64,000 nt of DNA. Source: Symsagittifera roscoffensis (taxonomy: Eukaryota; Xenacoelomorpha; Acoela; Convolutidae). The DNA is taken from contig NC_087071.1 in the NCBI RefSeq assembly GCF_963678635.1, positions 17,547,613-17,611,612 on the forward strand, written 5' to 3'. The notes beneath the pieces are model-generated. The model worked only from the letters and a program-made list of their open reading frames with translations, made no database searches and was not told the DNA's origin. Position numbers and translations under genes: made by a program. The stretch's first letter is position 1. The number at the start of each line of letters is the position of its first letter. This document shows positions 29,019 to 42,942 of this stretch, in pieces.

Positions 29019-31995
29019 TGGAACATTAATCTTGCGCAAATGCAAGGAAATGTTAGAATCAATTTAATATAATGTTGCTGTTTCCCAATTTTATTATTTT
29101 TTCGACAGTTATTCCAGCGCAACAATTTTACCAGCTTACTCGCTAAACTTATGATGGAGTTCTAGCCAAGAAAACCTGCTGAAATTTTCCATATATAATA
29201 AATATTTTTTCTCATCTTTTTCAGTAACGAATTTGAGCTTAAAACTATTTTGATTTGTTCGCGAACAATATTTGAACCGGATCGTTTCGCCGCTTATGCG
29301 TTGGAAAACGAAATATGCATTTGACTTGTTGAAAAAACAACAATCTCCCCATAAATATTCTTTCACTTTCTTCAAAAGTTGGAGAAAAAAAGCGTTTAGC
29401 TACGATAAGCTCGCGTAATACGCTGAAATTAACAAGCCTAATTGTGAATAGCATCTGAGAAAAAAATAAGGTATCGAGAAAACTTCGAATATTTTTTACG
29501 CTAACAGATTGGATGAAATTTCACAATGTTACAACAATATACATAGTCGAACAGCCAAAACGATCGGATTTGGGCACGTTGCAACCTTCGTGATGTCGAA
29601 GAAACTCGATATCAGGGTAAAAGCAAAATAATCTGTCGTGGGATCACACAGGATCAGATTTCAGCTGCTACAGCCTCAATTCACAAGCGAATGATCAAAT
29701 GTCAAGAAAATGGCGGGAAACATTTTCAACATCTCTTGAAATGAATCGTTTTTACTTTATATAAATTTTCCACATCTCGTCTATAATGTGTTAAATTTTC
29801 ATTTGTCCACGTCAATTCAGTTAGAAATGACAGCCTTTTCAAAAGTCTCATAAGTTTTGAAACACCATGTATTAGGTCATTGGCTTAGTTGTCTTATGAA
29901 ACAACATCATCCATTCCATTGTACTGGCCGTTATTTAAATATTTTTAGGTGTATATAACGATTAAGAAATAGGATTTTTTTGTATAAAATCATTTTCTTT
30001 GAATTATTGTTCAAATTAATTTTTCCTTAAGTTCTTTTTTTCTTGGATCTTATAGGCTACATGCAGATTGAATGGTTACTTTTAGGTCAAGCAATTCTTT
30101 TGATTTATTGACGAACCAAGAGTAATCAATTCTTCTAAAGTTCAGGAACTTACTGCGGATACTGTTTAATGCCTAAGTATAGATGAAAATAAACTGAACC
30201 ACATTGTTTTTGATCGAATTAAAACAAGTAGACCAAATCAATACTTATCCGCATTTATTTAGCCGACCATCAGAATCGGCACATTATTTATGTCTGTCAC
30301 GGTAATAAATTCACTTTTAAATCCCCCAACTTTTCTTCCCTTTCCCCCCAATTTTATTAACTACATCGCCGGACAAAATCCGGGTAGGCAGGGCATGTTG
30401 TGAATCCCACCGCTGCGTGTAAATAATTAATCCGTAAGTTATTAACCGCGAGTATCAAAAAGGCTAAGTTACACCCAATGCAAAATCAGACAAATTTTTA
30501 AATCTTGAAAAATAAAGGGAAAAATATATAATAATAGCTTTAAAAAAGAAATTTTTAAAATTTAAGAAATAAAAATTCAAATTTTACAAAAGCTTGTTCT
30601 AAAGTTTATGAACTTATCTTTTTGCATCATAGCAAAATGTTCCTTCAAAATTTGTCTTCATTTTTTTCTCGTTCTTTTCAGCGTGACAATAGGGTAATCT
30701 AGCGTGTATACATAAATGTGGTTGAATAATTTAGTATATGGGGAGCTATGGTATTACTACTATACTATCTGTCACACTCGATTATTGATGAGGTATATGG
30801 AGAATTTATGGCCAGCAACCACCAACAGTCACTATAATTTAGCACACTTTTTGTTAGTGTCCTGTTATTTTTTTGATTTTTCAGTTATTTTTTGGTCTAG
30901 TTTTCTGGTAGGCAAAATTGGTGGAATTTTCAAAATATGCTTGCTGAGCTCAGCTTGTTTTCTCGGCCTAATTTAAATGAAAGATAATTAAAAACCTTTA
31001 AATTGGACTGCTGTGAGCATTTTTTTTAATGTTGGTGCTGCAACGTTTTTGTGAAGGGGGAAATATTTTGAGTTTTACATTAATTTTGAATTCATATACA
31101 AACAGACGAGACCTACTTAAAAAAAAATCTAGGTAAAATCCGCAGGCCATTCTGCTAATTTTTTTCTGCCATTCCCTCCCTGATATTCACTAGTTATCTT
31201 GCATACATGGTGGCTGGTTATGCATTTAGTTATAACCCGGTTTAGTTAGGAACATCAAAAAAGTTGAGTAAATCAAAAGCTCAGAGGGAAAAACAACAAA
31301 ATGAAGAAAAACACCATCAGCAAACCTGCAATAAAATCAGCAAAAAAACTGGGCAGCAAATTTAAAAAACTACAATTTGAAGCTGCCCTTCAAAAATGGC
31401 AAAAGCAAACTGTTTTTGTTTCAAAATATCGATCAAAATTGACAAATTATGTTGAAATTCCCGCAAGGTTTTTAATAGCAGTCATTGCAACCCTAGCTTT
31501 CAAGCAAGCAAAGAAATAAATGAAAACTTTCTTTTCATTTTCTCGTAAGCTATACAAGGTACAATGCTATAATTTTGACACATGGATGCCCGGGTTGAAG
31601 TCTCGCCGTTAATTATTTTGGTACAAGTATGATAGTTGTGTCACAAAAATTAAGATGGTTACCTGAAGAAAATTTGTTAGGCCTTAAGAACCTTCGAAAA
31701 CATGGTTCGCATTTGTTTACCTGTGTTTTTAAAGTTTTCACAAAAAATGCGGGACGCAACTATCATACTTGTACCATCGCTTTTTCTGTAGCATCCCAGT
31801 GATTGCTATTTTCCAGCGCTGATTAAGGTTTATTTCAGAGTTTGTTGCATAGTTAAGCCTGCGATATTTGAGAGCTATTTCAGCAATGATTCCGTAAAAA
31901 CTATCGCTAAAACTTAAAAAGTTTTAAATCATTCCAGCACCTTTCAAATGCGAGTAAGGTTTTATGAGCTCTTTAACTTGAGGATATCTAAGTCT

Positions 31996-32052
31996 TGGTG
32001 GCGGAGAGGTAGCATACATGTTTAAAAAGCTGATGATTGGAGGGAGCGAACC
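31996..32052 (+). other. tRNA-like sequence, possible SINE head or pseudo-tRNA
   Basis: GGTGGCGGAGAGG fits a pol III A box (TGGCNNAGNGG), and 40 bases on GGAGCGAACCC resembles a B box with three differences. A full cloverleaf with a paired acceptor is not convincing. Confidence 0.25.
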
Positions 32053-34799
32053 CAGGTAGTTGACTATTTTTGCTGATTTTGATAAGTTTTTTATCGCTGT
32101 TCCATCGCTGAAAATTTAAAAAAAAATCAACGATAATCTAATCTATTGATAAAATTTGCTATTGTGGCAATAAACATCGATAATTTATCATTGGCGATCG
32201 CTGTTTTGTTTTTCACTTTTTCATCGCTAATTTTCAATATGAGCTCAACACGGGTGATGAAATTATTTAAAATGATCAAGTTAGAGGAGTTAATTGCCAG
32301 ACAATCCTTACAGCTGGCTCCTCATACTGCGCAAAAACAAAAAGTAAAAATGAAAAAAAAAACCCGCAGCATGAAAATCTCGCTAAATACTTCTGAAAAT
32401 CGCGGTGTTGACACTGATTTAAATCTCAGAAACAAATATTTCTGCAAGTAGCCGAAGATTTGTATAGCCTGATATATGCCTAAAATCATTATCATTAGTT
32501 ATTTTGTCTATTCAATTTTTTCAATGGGAGTAACAATAGTGGTTAGAATATTTAAACTTTTGAATCGTCGAAAGCAATTGTCTTGATTTTCAGTGACAGG
32601 CTGAGATTGTTCATCTCTTGAAGAAAACTTCCTCTGCTGTTTTAGCTGACCCAAAAGTTTAGGTTTTTTGGCCTGTTCATGATTTTTTTTCGACAACATG
32701 AATTTTTGTAAAAACCAATCGTGGTTGAAAACAAATTTATGCGAGTTTTATCATCATCAGCCACGTGAGAGAGTTCCAACCCTGTACTTTATACAATTGG
32801 CGGTTGTACAAAAACGAAAAAAAAAAGAAAACTCTCATTTATTGAACCGGTCGAAAACCAGATTTCGCAATAAATTTGCATATTGATTGCGCCTCTGGCA
32901 AACATATCAGAAACAAAAAACTGTTTAAATTTAAAAATGCGCAATGGATTTGTAAAAAAGTTTATTTTAAATTAGGTTCTGGTGCAAAAAAAAACATTTG
33001 GTTTGCTTGAATTGATTTTTGAAATAGACAAGAACATTAAAAAAAGTTTCCGAACATTCTAAGAATTGATTTTCCATATTACGTTTTGTTTTGGGATAGT
33101 GACAAAAAATCGCATCATAAAGAGTTTATTTTTATCATTTTTTAATCTATGTACGATAAAATGAAAAAGTTTATAGGTAAATCGCGCCCAAGTTATGCCC
33201 GTCTCAATAAAAATAAAAGGCGCAAAACTTTGAAAAAAGGCAGAAGGCAGTTAAATAATATAATCAGAGAAGCAAAAAGAAGCCATATTTTGACCTTGAA
33301 ACTTTCGGAATGTTTTTTTTTTGAGAAAATAGAACAAAACAATGATGAAAAATGGGCTTTAAGTTGTATGAGATCAAAATAACATCGGCCTTCTTATTAA
33401 ACTTAATTTCAGATCACCCTTAGACCTATTCATTTTGAAATTAAATTGCTGCAAATAAAAACCTAGATTCTAATTTGCTGCAATTTCCAACGAAGTGCCA
33501 AGTTAACATCCTCCCCCCTAAAACGCTTAATTTGGCAGGAAGTTATTTTTGTCCAAATTTTAGTACAATTTAAACTGTCGGTGTTAGACCCACCATGATC
33601 CGATCTCAATGCCTGTGAGGTCACAGAAAAACTCGCATGCATGTTTCAATAAAGTGATACAACAGACTTTTGCCACGATGAGCTGAAAAACATTTCTTTC
33701 CCTCGAACTTGGTTGGTCCTAAAAAAGTTTGCTACCATTTCTATGAAGTTGATGAAATGAATTGAAGTTTCTCCGAGGTTTCATTTCTTAAAAACGTCAA
33801 ATACAAAGTTCAAACTTTTCCAAATCTCAGTGTGACCTTGCCTGTCTAAAGTAGTGTCTTTCTATAATAAAGCCAAGAGCGAATTCCGTTTGATTTTCTT
33901 TGTACAATTATTTTTTTTATCCTCATTAATAAATGTAAGCGAAGCTCAAAATATTTTCTATTTTAAGAACCTGTCATACAAAAGGTGCTTTTTTGGATGT
34001 GATTATTGCGCGCTTCGCTTTACGCTCTAATTAGTTAACAAAGACAAGCTATTTGTAGACAGCAAAAAACATCTATTCAAATATCATAAAAAACTGAAGC
34101 AAAACAACCGTTGTAGCTCATTACGAAACAATCCGAATTGAGTTAATTAGCTCTGTATACCATGGCGAAGATAAAAGTTTCGCAAAAAACAATTTTTCAA
34201 TGAAAAATTGACGACGTTCCAATCTGAACTCACTTTAATTGCCAGAAAAAAAAACTTTCACGGATTTGCAATTTTTCAAAAACTTAAACTCAATTTTGAA
34301 ATCAAATTATCTCATTTCTGACCGACGAAACTTATTTAATTTGAAACAATCAGCACTACTATAAGAAGATGGATTTTGGATTGTCGGAGTAAACAGAAAC
34401 TTAACAAATTTAATTGAAGTCGAAAAGGTTTTTATAAAATTACCGAAAAAAGCTCACAATTGAAACCCAAAATCCAGAAATATCATGCTCGTATTAAGCC
34501 CGTATGGATTTAGTCTTTTTTAAAGTGGTGATATTTTAGCATGTAAAGTAGTCATTACTCTTGTATTTAGCACCAATTAGTCATTACAAAGTGATAACTT
34601 AGTGATTACTCTTCCTCGTCATTTTCAGTGGAAATGGTAGGAAATTGAGTTTTTTTTGCAAATCTCAGCTTTAAAAACAAATATCAGTCATAATTAGGCA
34701 TTTTATCAATAAGGTTTTCTTCAGTCATGATTCGATTTGTATTAAAAAGTACCGAACAGTTTTGATTACCAATACGTGACACGCAATGCGCTTCCATGT

Positions 34800-35540
34800 A
34801 TAATAATTAATTATATTGGATTTTCATGGTCTGTCTCCATAAACTTCTGAAACAATCGATTATAATGGATTAATAATAGATTATTAAGCAATAGAAGTAG
34901 AGAACAATTTCATCCATTGTTATCAATCATAAAGGAGTATAATGGTTTATAAAAGATTATGATGGATTATAATAGTTTTTTTTGTTAGAGCCTGGATTTT
35001 CCAAATTTTTAAGAGTAAATATTCAAAACTTGTAAGTTGCAATCGCTAAATTGAGTTTACATTTGGCTACAGCAAAAAATTGTATTGTTTACTGCCTTTT
35101 TTTACTTGTTCCCCCTCACCCACTATTTAGCCGTTACTTTAATTTACCGTTAGCACACGTGAAAAATATAGTAATTGGGTGCCCCCACCCCAATTCCCTA
35201 CTGATGGGGGATATAGGTGGGGAATATAGGTGTGGGGGATATTTGTGAGTGGGGGGGGGGGGGTAAATTTGAGAAGACTTGGGTTTAAAGTGTGAGGAAT
35301 AAAATTTTGCAAAAAATAAGTAAATGTAAGAAGGTTTAGAAATCGAGTAGGCTGTGAGTAATACAGAAGAAGCTGCAAAATTTCCAGAAAATTTGAAAAA
35401 CAAATTACAAATTATAACTATTTGTACAGTCAATTATAATCCATTATAATCCATTATAATGGATGTTAATTAAATTTTAACTAATTTAATTTCTCTAATA
35501 ATAATGGATTTTGAAAAACTATAATTGATTGCGTGGTCGC
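34800..35540. repeat. Cluster of GATTATAATC-type palindromic repeats, plus C/G block
   Basis: Words such as ATCGATTATAATGG, GATTATGATGGATTATAAT and CCATTATAATCCATTATAATGG recur at 34800-34985 and 35425-35540. Between them lies a G13 run (35251-35263) in a C/G-skewed block (35100-35290) similar in style to the 53-kb tandem repeat. Non-coding. Confidence 0.6.
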
Positions 35541-36783
35541 AAAGTGTAATTAAAATGCAACATTTTTGACCGCGAAAATCGATGATAGTACCTTATTATC
35601 CATAGAACTTCACTATGGGCAAACAAGGGTGTGTCTATCTCGATTAAGCATCAGTACAAAACCAGTGATTCTAATTTAATTAATGAACTTATGAGTCATC
35701 AAATCTATTCACACAGTTTTTCGAAGCCAAATTTATTATCTTGTTACTTGGGAAAAAAGAATGTTTAGAAAAAACCAGATGGCGAAATTTAAAAATGTTA
35801 ACTCTAATTTTTTTTTGCTAAATTCATTTTTTTTACTATTCAAGCAAAATGAAGCTGAAAAAGCAGCAAGCCTCCTTCAGTGACCATGCTATCGACCAGA
35901 CATTTTTGAAAATGCCACAGGAAATCATGTTTCCGCCCAAAATTGCACAAAAGAAACTAATCTTGACCCTGAATTGGCAGTTTGTAAGCTTTAATAATGT
36001 TTGTAAATTCTTGAAAAATGCCATTTTTGGCTGATTTTGAATCTTGGCTACAATGGTAAAAAAAAGCAGACCAAAATTCAAAATGACCTCTGAAAGAATT
36101 CCTCAATTAGATTTTTTCCGACTACTCTTCGGAGCTACCTCTCTGTTACGAGGAGTAGTGATTGTAATTGATTTCCTAATGCTTTTTTGACAGGTGAACC
36201 TTATTAAGGGCATTCTGATCCGCCTCCATGGGGGATTGTAATCCGCTCTTGCTTCTAGTTAGTTATTTTTACTGACTTAAAATTCATTACAACTAGCGGC
36301 ACATCCTAGATTGTGTGTAGAATTTATAATGCTTTTCTCAACCCAACAAGATACAACTAGGCTAAAATTACATCTTGAAAATAAAAAACATCAGTTTTCA
36401 AGATATGAGAAACTAATAATGGTCATAAAGGGCATTTGTCCTAATGAAGACAAGTTTTTGGATCTACTTATGACTCCAAAAAAAATTAAAATCGATTTTG
36501 ATTGTTTCGGTCAGTTGGCAAAGTTATCACATACTGAACTCATAATTTTTGTTCTTACATCTGCAGTCAAATATTAGTACAGTCAATCTAACTCAATGAA
36601 ATAAAATTCACTAAAAACATGTACAAGGAAAATTGAATTCTTTTTGAGTTCCTCCCCTCTTTGCAAAGATTTTTAGTAAATCAATTTGTTTAATATTTTT
36701 TGAAGATAACTTAATCGTATCTATAGAATAATCTTTAAAAATTTTTCGGCCGAGTTATTGAATTAAAAATACAATTTACTAAC

Positions 36784-37051
36784 CGGAGATCAAACTGCAA
36801 GTGATGAGTGGCAAAATCAGCATCTTCAGCATTCTAAGCATAATTTCTCCCGGAAACTTCAGAACGTAAATCGTGTAGGGCTCCGGCTCATACGTTCTAA
36901 GGATAAAACCCACGAGCGCCCCCATCAGAACCGCTAAGATTGTCAGATATAAAAGTAAATCATTGAGGAAAAATTCTAGAATTTTCTTTCCCATAGATTT
37001 GGGCTGTTGTTGCGATGTGGTGCCGCCATCGGCTTCAGCTGTTTCGCCCAT
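36784..37051 (-). CDS. SLC1A-like transporter, first coding exon
   Basis: The ATG at 37051 sits in ACCATGG, a strong initiation context, so I chose it; the frame upstream has only a TTG. Residues 1-23 are polar cytoplasmic. Residues 30-52 form membrane span 1 (DLLLYLTILAVLMGALVGF). The loop YEPEPYTIY follows, then FPGEIMLRMLKMLILPLI (66-83), the diagnostic SLC1A span-2 signature. The exon ends in phase 1 before donor GTTAGT. SLC1A proteins are Na+-coupled plasma-membrane carriers of glutamate/aspartate or small neutral amino acids. The residues that would tell glutamate from neutral substrates lie in the missing C-terminal half. Confidence 0.95.
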
Positions 37052-38759
37052 GGTTGTGCAGTTGTATGTCAAGCTAAGGGTCAGAGGATCGAAGCTACCT
37101 GTGGTCGAGATACGTTATCTAAACGGATGCAATGAGTTAGTATATCATTTTCACAAAACTTAATACAAAAGCAGATAATACATGCTAATTCGATAGTTTT
37201 TATTCTGATTTTTGAAGCTAAACTCCAGACAAAATTTTAAAATTCCCAACATTTTAAGCTTGTTTGATTTATTTCCATAAAGCTAAATTGATCTTTTTAC
37301 TTTGTTTAGTAAGACTTTTGAAAATAATGTTTTGGAAAATTTTGTTTAGTAGGATCATCAGCGAAAACAAACTTGTTTCAAGAAATAGTTTTTCTTTCTT
37401 TTGGCAGTTTTTGCTCTGATACAATTTTGCTGGTCGATAAGGAAAAAGTTCAAAAAACTGCTGAGAGAAAGCTGATCCTTTGAAATAATTATCTAAAAAT
37501 AACACGGTTTTAGCAGTTTTTCGAACCAAAAACTCTTGCACTTCAAAGAAAAGCAGGTAGTTCCGAAGCTAACGACGTCAAAAGATATTCCAAGAAAAAA
37601 ATACTCCCTTTAAAGTAAAACACACAAAGTTAACAATGAAGTTGAAAGTAACTTACTTATATCTAAATTCACTTTTGAAAGGTTTGAAATAAGTGAGCAA
37701 GCTCGAAATCCCTTTCTTCAATATCAAACAAATTGGAGTCAAGCTCAAACATACTTAAGAGATAAATTGAGAGTAGCTGGCATATATTTGACTACTCTGC
37801 AAAAACTAGTCTCTGAAAATCAAGGTTCATATAAAGGTGATTATGACTAGATGTGGGCAATCAAATCAATTTAGAAACTTATCGAGTTTGAAGATGCATG
37901 GTTTTTGTAAATTGCATGACAAAATGCGAAAAAACAATCTTAATTAAAACTTCAGGACAATCTGATCAACTACTATGCACTTTTCATTGTTTTATAATTC
38001 ACAGTTATTATATATCACTATTTATGATGTTTGTTTTGAATATTCAAAAATAAAGTTTGCCGCCTTCTGTTAGGTGTCGAATACACGTGTTAAATAGCAA
38101 AAAAACACTCCTTATGTTTAAATATGCATGTTTTTTTTTTAAATGCAAAAAACACATCATGACAAAGGGCGAAAAAATTTCATGTTAAAATGCTCAAATC
38201 GAAGAAAAAATGTATGGTTTAGTTTTCTCAACATTTTGTTCCTTTCATTGTCAGAATTTTTACAAAATTCTGAGAAACTAGGACTGATTTGACTACAAAA
38301 AACAACGACAGAGACTCGTCTCAGTAAACCATGTTCGTCCATCGCTCAAAAAATCCATCTTGTTGACCATTAAACGACCATGTTGCATTTTGACCGAACA
38401 ATTTTTGTTTAAGGTTTTTTAGATCAATTTTTTACAGAGTGGGTGCCAAATCAGAGTGGGTACCAAAATACTTATTTCACGTCAGTTTAAAGAGTAACTT
38501 TAAAAATTTTTTTGGCACAATGACAATTTTAAGGCATAGTGTTTTTTAACTCAACTATCTGGTTTTTGCTCCTTCACTCAAAACTCACTATTCGAGCATG
38601 TGCACGAAACACAGGTGCGTGAAAGTATCCGCCTTGACAAGAAATGGCTTGCAACAAAAATTGAGACTTTCAGAAAGGTAGTTCAGATCATTTGCTGTCG
38701 GAAGATATAATTTTTTGTTTGTACAAAATCTACGTAAGTTTTGTCTAAATTGTCCCAAA

Positions 38760-38871
38760 AATTAGCCATTTTAAAACAATTCCAGAAGGAGGAACCTTTG
38801 AGTGGTCACAGGGTCGAATGCCTGAGGTGAGGGTTTGTTGTGTTCCCCCTTAATTCCGCCCCTGCTACATG
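38760..38871 (+). mobile_element. 3' fragment of the hAT-like MITE
   Basis: GGGTCGAATGCCTGAGGTGAGGG followed by TTCCGCCCCTG matches the right end of the intact copy at 24911-25277. The left part is absent. Confidence 0.6.
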
Positions 38872-40207
38872 ATTAATTTGCATAAGCGATAGCCAGTGCA
38901 ATGATAATTGTTAATACAAGATAAAAAGTTTGAAAGTATGAGCTTTTCTGCTCAACTTTCAATCTGATTTTTGTTAATTAGTGGCAGAAGCCTCTGATAT
39001 TACGTGAAACATAGCTCTTAAAGTCTATTTCTCATCAACAAATATTGAACTCCCCATTTCAATTAAAATGAATTAGAATTACACGGCAACCAAGCGGTAA
39101 TGGTTCACTGTATATGAAGTTCGATGTAACACGTTTCTCAGTACTGCTACAATGAGCCCTTTATTAATTTCGATTATTTGTTGAAGTTATCAATATTGCA
39201 ATGAATTGTCACCATGCGAAAAAAGTGTCATCTGGTTTAAATCATGCATTCTAAGTTTTTTTGTGTATCATGCCGCGGACAAACAGTCGAGAAAAATGAA
39301 ATTTGCTGTTCTCCAAAGCAACTTTTGAAAATGTTATTTTTTGAAAGTCAGACCAAACAGTTTTGCTATTATCTTTAGTTTTACATGAAAAAAAAAACTG
39401 AAAAATAGCGCGTGAAACTTCTTTTTTTAGGTTCACTGGCGCGGTGTGAAAAGACTTACGAAGTAACTCAGGGGGGCAATCTGAAAATTAAAGAATAACG
39501 AGTTCTGATAATTGAAAAACAATGAAAAAAACTTACACACAGATGAAGTGTCAAATAAAATCTGCAGGTGAAATGGTATTCAATAATTGGAAAATAACTT
39601 GACGGTTTCAATCCGTAATAAATAGAGGATTAAGTAGGAAAAAAGAAGGGAAAATTCAAATGAATGAAATTTGGGAAAAGAGAATTCGGTGATGGGAAAC
39701 AGAAAAAAAAATAAAACAGAATAAATAATTGTCAGCTAGTAGTAGTACTGGTTAAATTATAGTTCCTAGATGGGGCATTAATATTGTCACTAGAATTGTA
39801 TTATACATCAAATGCTGCTGGATATACAACGTCTCCTATTTTTGTTTTTAGGCCGCTATTGGACGAACGGGATAAACTAATTTTGCTACCGTTATTTTTT
39901 CAGCTCATCGTTCAAAGAATATTTTTTGTACACTACTATACTCATATGACCTGAAAAATAATTTGGCTGTAGTCTTTGTTTATTTAGTGTTAGTAGCTAG
40001 CTTAGTATTTTTCTGTGACAACTTAAAAAAGCTGTTTTTTTTCGATGGGATCTCGTATTACTTTCGAAAAAGGGATCTTTTTTCCCATATCCCCCCTTTG
40101 CAAACGCGGGGAGAGTGTTTACTAGGTATAAAATTTACAAATATTTAACCATTGAATAATTTCACTATAGGAGTGGCAATGTGTCAAATACTGGGGAGGT
40201 TGTGAGT

Positions 40208-41055
40208 GGGGGTGGGGGGGTTTCAATAGATCCCGAAAAAGGGACGGGAGAATTAAAAAAGTAGACGAGATGTGTCGTGAAATTTTATACAACAACAGGT
40301 GATGAGAAACCAAAAAAAAAACAATAGGAAGACGTGTTTAAAAAATTAGTGTATTTGATATTTTTTTATCTTTGGCTGATCTTTTTCTCATCAAAAATAG
40401 GTTGACTGAATTTGTGAATTTGCGTTACTAATTTTTTTTTCATATATTTGAGATCAAATTCGATTTTTGATATGAGGATTAATCTAATCCTGGTTGGAGC
40501 GAGTGGCAAAATTGATGTTTTTAATGCGTTTCCTATTTTTCCCCTTTTCCTGAAGAAGAAAAACAGGATGAAATTTCATCAGAGAGAATGAAAAATTTGA
40601 TTAGAAAATTGGGAACCGAAAAAAACTTGGAATTTAGACCTTATAGATGGGAGCATTATTATACTGCATCAATAATTTATATTGTACTGACCAAAAAAGG
40701 GGTTACCAGAACATGAAATTGAAACTGCAGCTCATAAAAATCGATGAAATGAATAAAAAGAAGCTAAATAATAAGCAGATTTAATGAATCTAAAGCTCAG
40801 ATTCTCTATATCAAAAAGACCATAACCTTTACACTATTCGTAAGTACCATCGAATTTCATCATGCTAAATAATTGCATTTTTGAAGAAGAAGTTTTAGCA
40901 AAAAGGGAGACTAAACGAGAAAGAACGTGCCTATCAAAAAAAGAGAAAGAACGTGGGGGGAAGGGGGGGGGTTCAATAATAGATCCCGGAAAAGGGACGT
41001 GAGAATTAAAAAGACTTGTTTAAAAAATTAGTCTATTTGAAATTTTTTTTTGCAC
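40208..41055 (+). repeat. Direct repeat pair about 760 bp apart
   Basis: The words GGTTTCAATAGATCCC, AAAAGGGACG.GAGAATTAAAAA and GTTTAAAAAATTAGT.TATTTGA occur in order at 40208-40365 and at 40970-41055. The first copy carries about 70 extra bases. Could be remnants of a tandem repeat or eroded LTRs; no coding sequence between them. Confidence 0.55.
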
Positions 41056-42942
41056 AAAAAAAAAATTATTGCACTTAACTTTTTTAAACTTATTTAGTCA
41101 AGGTGTTTTATATGAACTGGAAATGTCTTTCTGTATTTCTGTTTGTCAATCTGACAGATAGCAAAGAAAAAACATGACATCAATCACTGGATGACATAAT
41201 TGATTACCTCCCCAAGGCAGTCAAAAAATCATAATAAATGGAGTCCATTTTATGCAGAACGGTAAAGTTCACTATTAATTTCAACTGCTTATAACTGTGT
41301 TAAACATTTTAACATGTAACAAAAATTTTTTTATTTAATAATACGAAATTTAATGCAGAATTGTTCCAGAGTAAAATTCCAAATATGTGCCATGTGCCAA
41401 AAAAAAGAAATCAAAAATGCTATATTGTTGAAAAGTCGCCTTGAGTTTCATAAAGTTTAATCAATTGAAAAACTGTACAAAGACTTTTTTTATATTTTAA
41501 TCAGTGAAATAACTTTACACAAACTTTTAAACATAAACACATATGCGATGCGGGGCTTCGCGCCACTTGTGTTACAACACTGACATAAAATAAAAACATA
41601 AAACTTTAAGGTAAAGAGGCAACTGCTTTACCTCCAGGCCAAGGGGGATGCAAACTGAAGCAAGATAAGAAAAACTAAGAAGAGAAGTAACGAGAAGATA
41701 AAAAGAGAAGTGAAAAGAACCATTCAACTGATTTGTTAAGCTAGATATTAACCCGAAAAAAAGTCTATACTCCAGTTTGATAACGCTTGCTTATCGCAAG
41801 CGTAAAAATGTTCAATTACAAAAAATCTTGAACAAGTTAGTCCTTTCAATCGGGGAGGAAAAATTGAGGGACCAACCTATGAGAGTGTGTAAGAAATGTG
41901 CTCCCTCCACAATTCAAGTTTTTAATGTTTCTTTGGAAGATTAGGCTAAATTAATTTTCGTCTGACTGAACACCCGCACTAAAGTTTCTCCGTTAATAAC
42001 CAATCGTTTAGCGATTTTACTTTCAAAAATAAACTTAACCATGGGACAATCAACTCGTTGTCATTTTTATGTCCGACGACAAAAAACAGATTAAATGGTT
42101 AAAATAAGTGATTAATTTACTTTAATTTTGTGTCAAATTCTTTTATAATGATTTTAGTGCCCCAAAAACTTTAAAATTATTCGGAGCGGACAAAAAAGTT
42201 TGGTTTCCTAATAAAAATTTTCAACGAAAAAATTATCTTTTGTGTGTATACTTTTTCAGAAATAAAAGCTTGAGCGCCGAAAAAATTTTGTTACAAAAAG
42301 TTATTTAAATGTCCTATTTTGACATTACATTGTAAAATGCGTATACAATTTTCATCGAAAATTTTTTTAATCAAATTAATCAAAAAAAGAATCAACAAAG
42401 AAAAAAGTCTTCAATAGCTTTTTTCAAATTCTCGATTAAACAAATGTTTTTGAAACTTATCAGCTTTTATTTTTGAACAGCATTTTGAACTATACAAGAC
42501 GCAGCAAATTGAAGTAAAAAAATGAAGTAAAGAGAGTTCGCGGAAAAAGTAGACATATCATAAAGTAGACATGTCGTAAGCCAATCAGAATCGAGATAAA
42601 GAAACAAACATACGAATCATTTTTTCTTTTTGATGGGCTTATGCTGTGTTTACTCCATCTGTTAACATGAATGAAAATTGTTAGACTGCTTTGTAGTTTA
42701 TGCAAAACCGTTTGGCTGCAATGCAATTTTAGCTGAAGCTACTGATTTTTCAATGCCAAGTTTTCACTTTTTTTCCAAAAAATTCGCATTTTCAGATGTG
42801 AAAGATTTGCATTTTCAGAATTTCAGAAACTTTTTAGATGTGCATTTGCTTGCAAAATTTATTTCTTTGCAAATCCATGACATTTTTTTGACATAATCAC
42901 TGCCACCAAAAAGTTTGAAACGAGCCATAGTTATTGTTTCGA

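Larger units (their letters stand above)
22380..36783 (-). other. 14.4-kb intron of the SLC1A-like gene
   Basis: Connects the exon ending at 36784 to that starting at 22379. It contains no convincing gene. Contents listed separately: hAT-like MITE copies, a local duplication, a 79-bp tandem repeat, a palindrome, one copy of a dispersed repeat, a tRNA-like sequence, a C-rich block at about 27160-27320 and GATTATAATC-type repeats. Short ATG frames inside it have no family resemblance and fit chance in AT-rich DNA. Confidence 0.85.

Noticed and set aside
31301-31519. 72-codon Lys-rich plus-strand frame
   Set aside because: Lys-rich content follows from A-rich sequence; no homologue or supporting context.
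34800-35540. CRISPR array suggested by regularly repeated words
   Set aside because: Repeat words are short, irregular and palindromic without unique spacers, and the DNA is animal.
36110-36260. GC-richer block with ACTACTC/GAGTAGT inverse words, possible structured RNA
   Set aside because: The stem is short and I could not match it to any known RNA family.
36311-36577. 88-codon plus-strand frame within the 14.4-kb intron
   Set aside because: Composition is not low-complexity, but there is no family resemblance or gene structure, and such frames are expected in AT-rich DNA.
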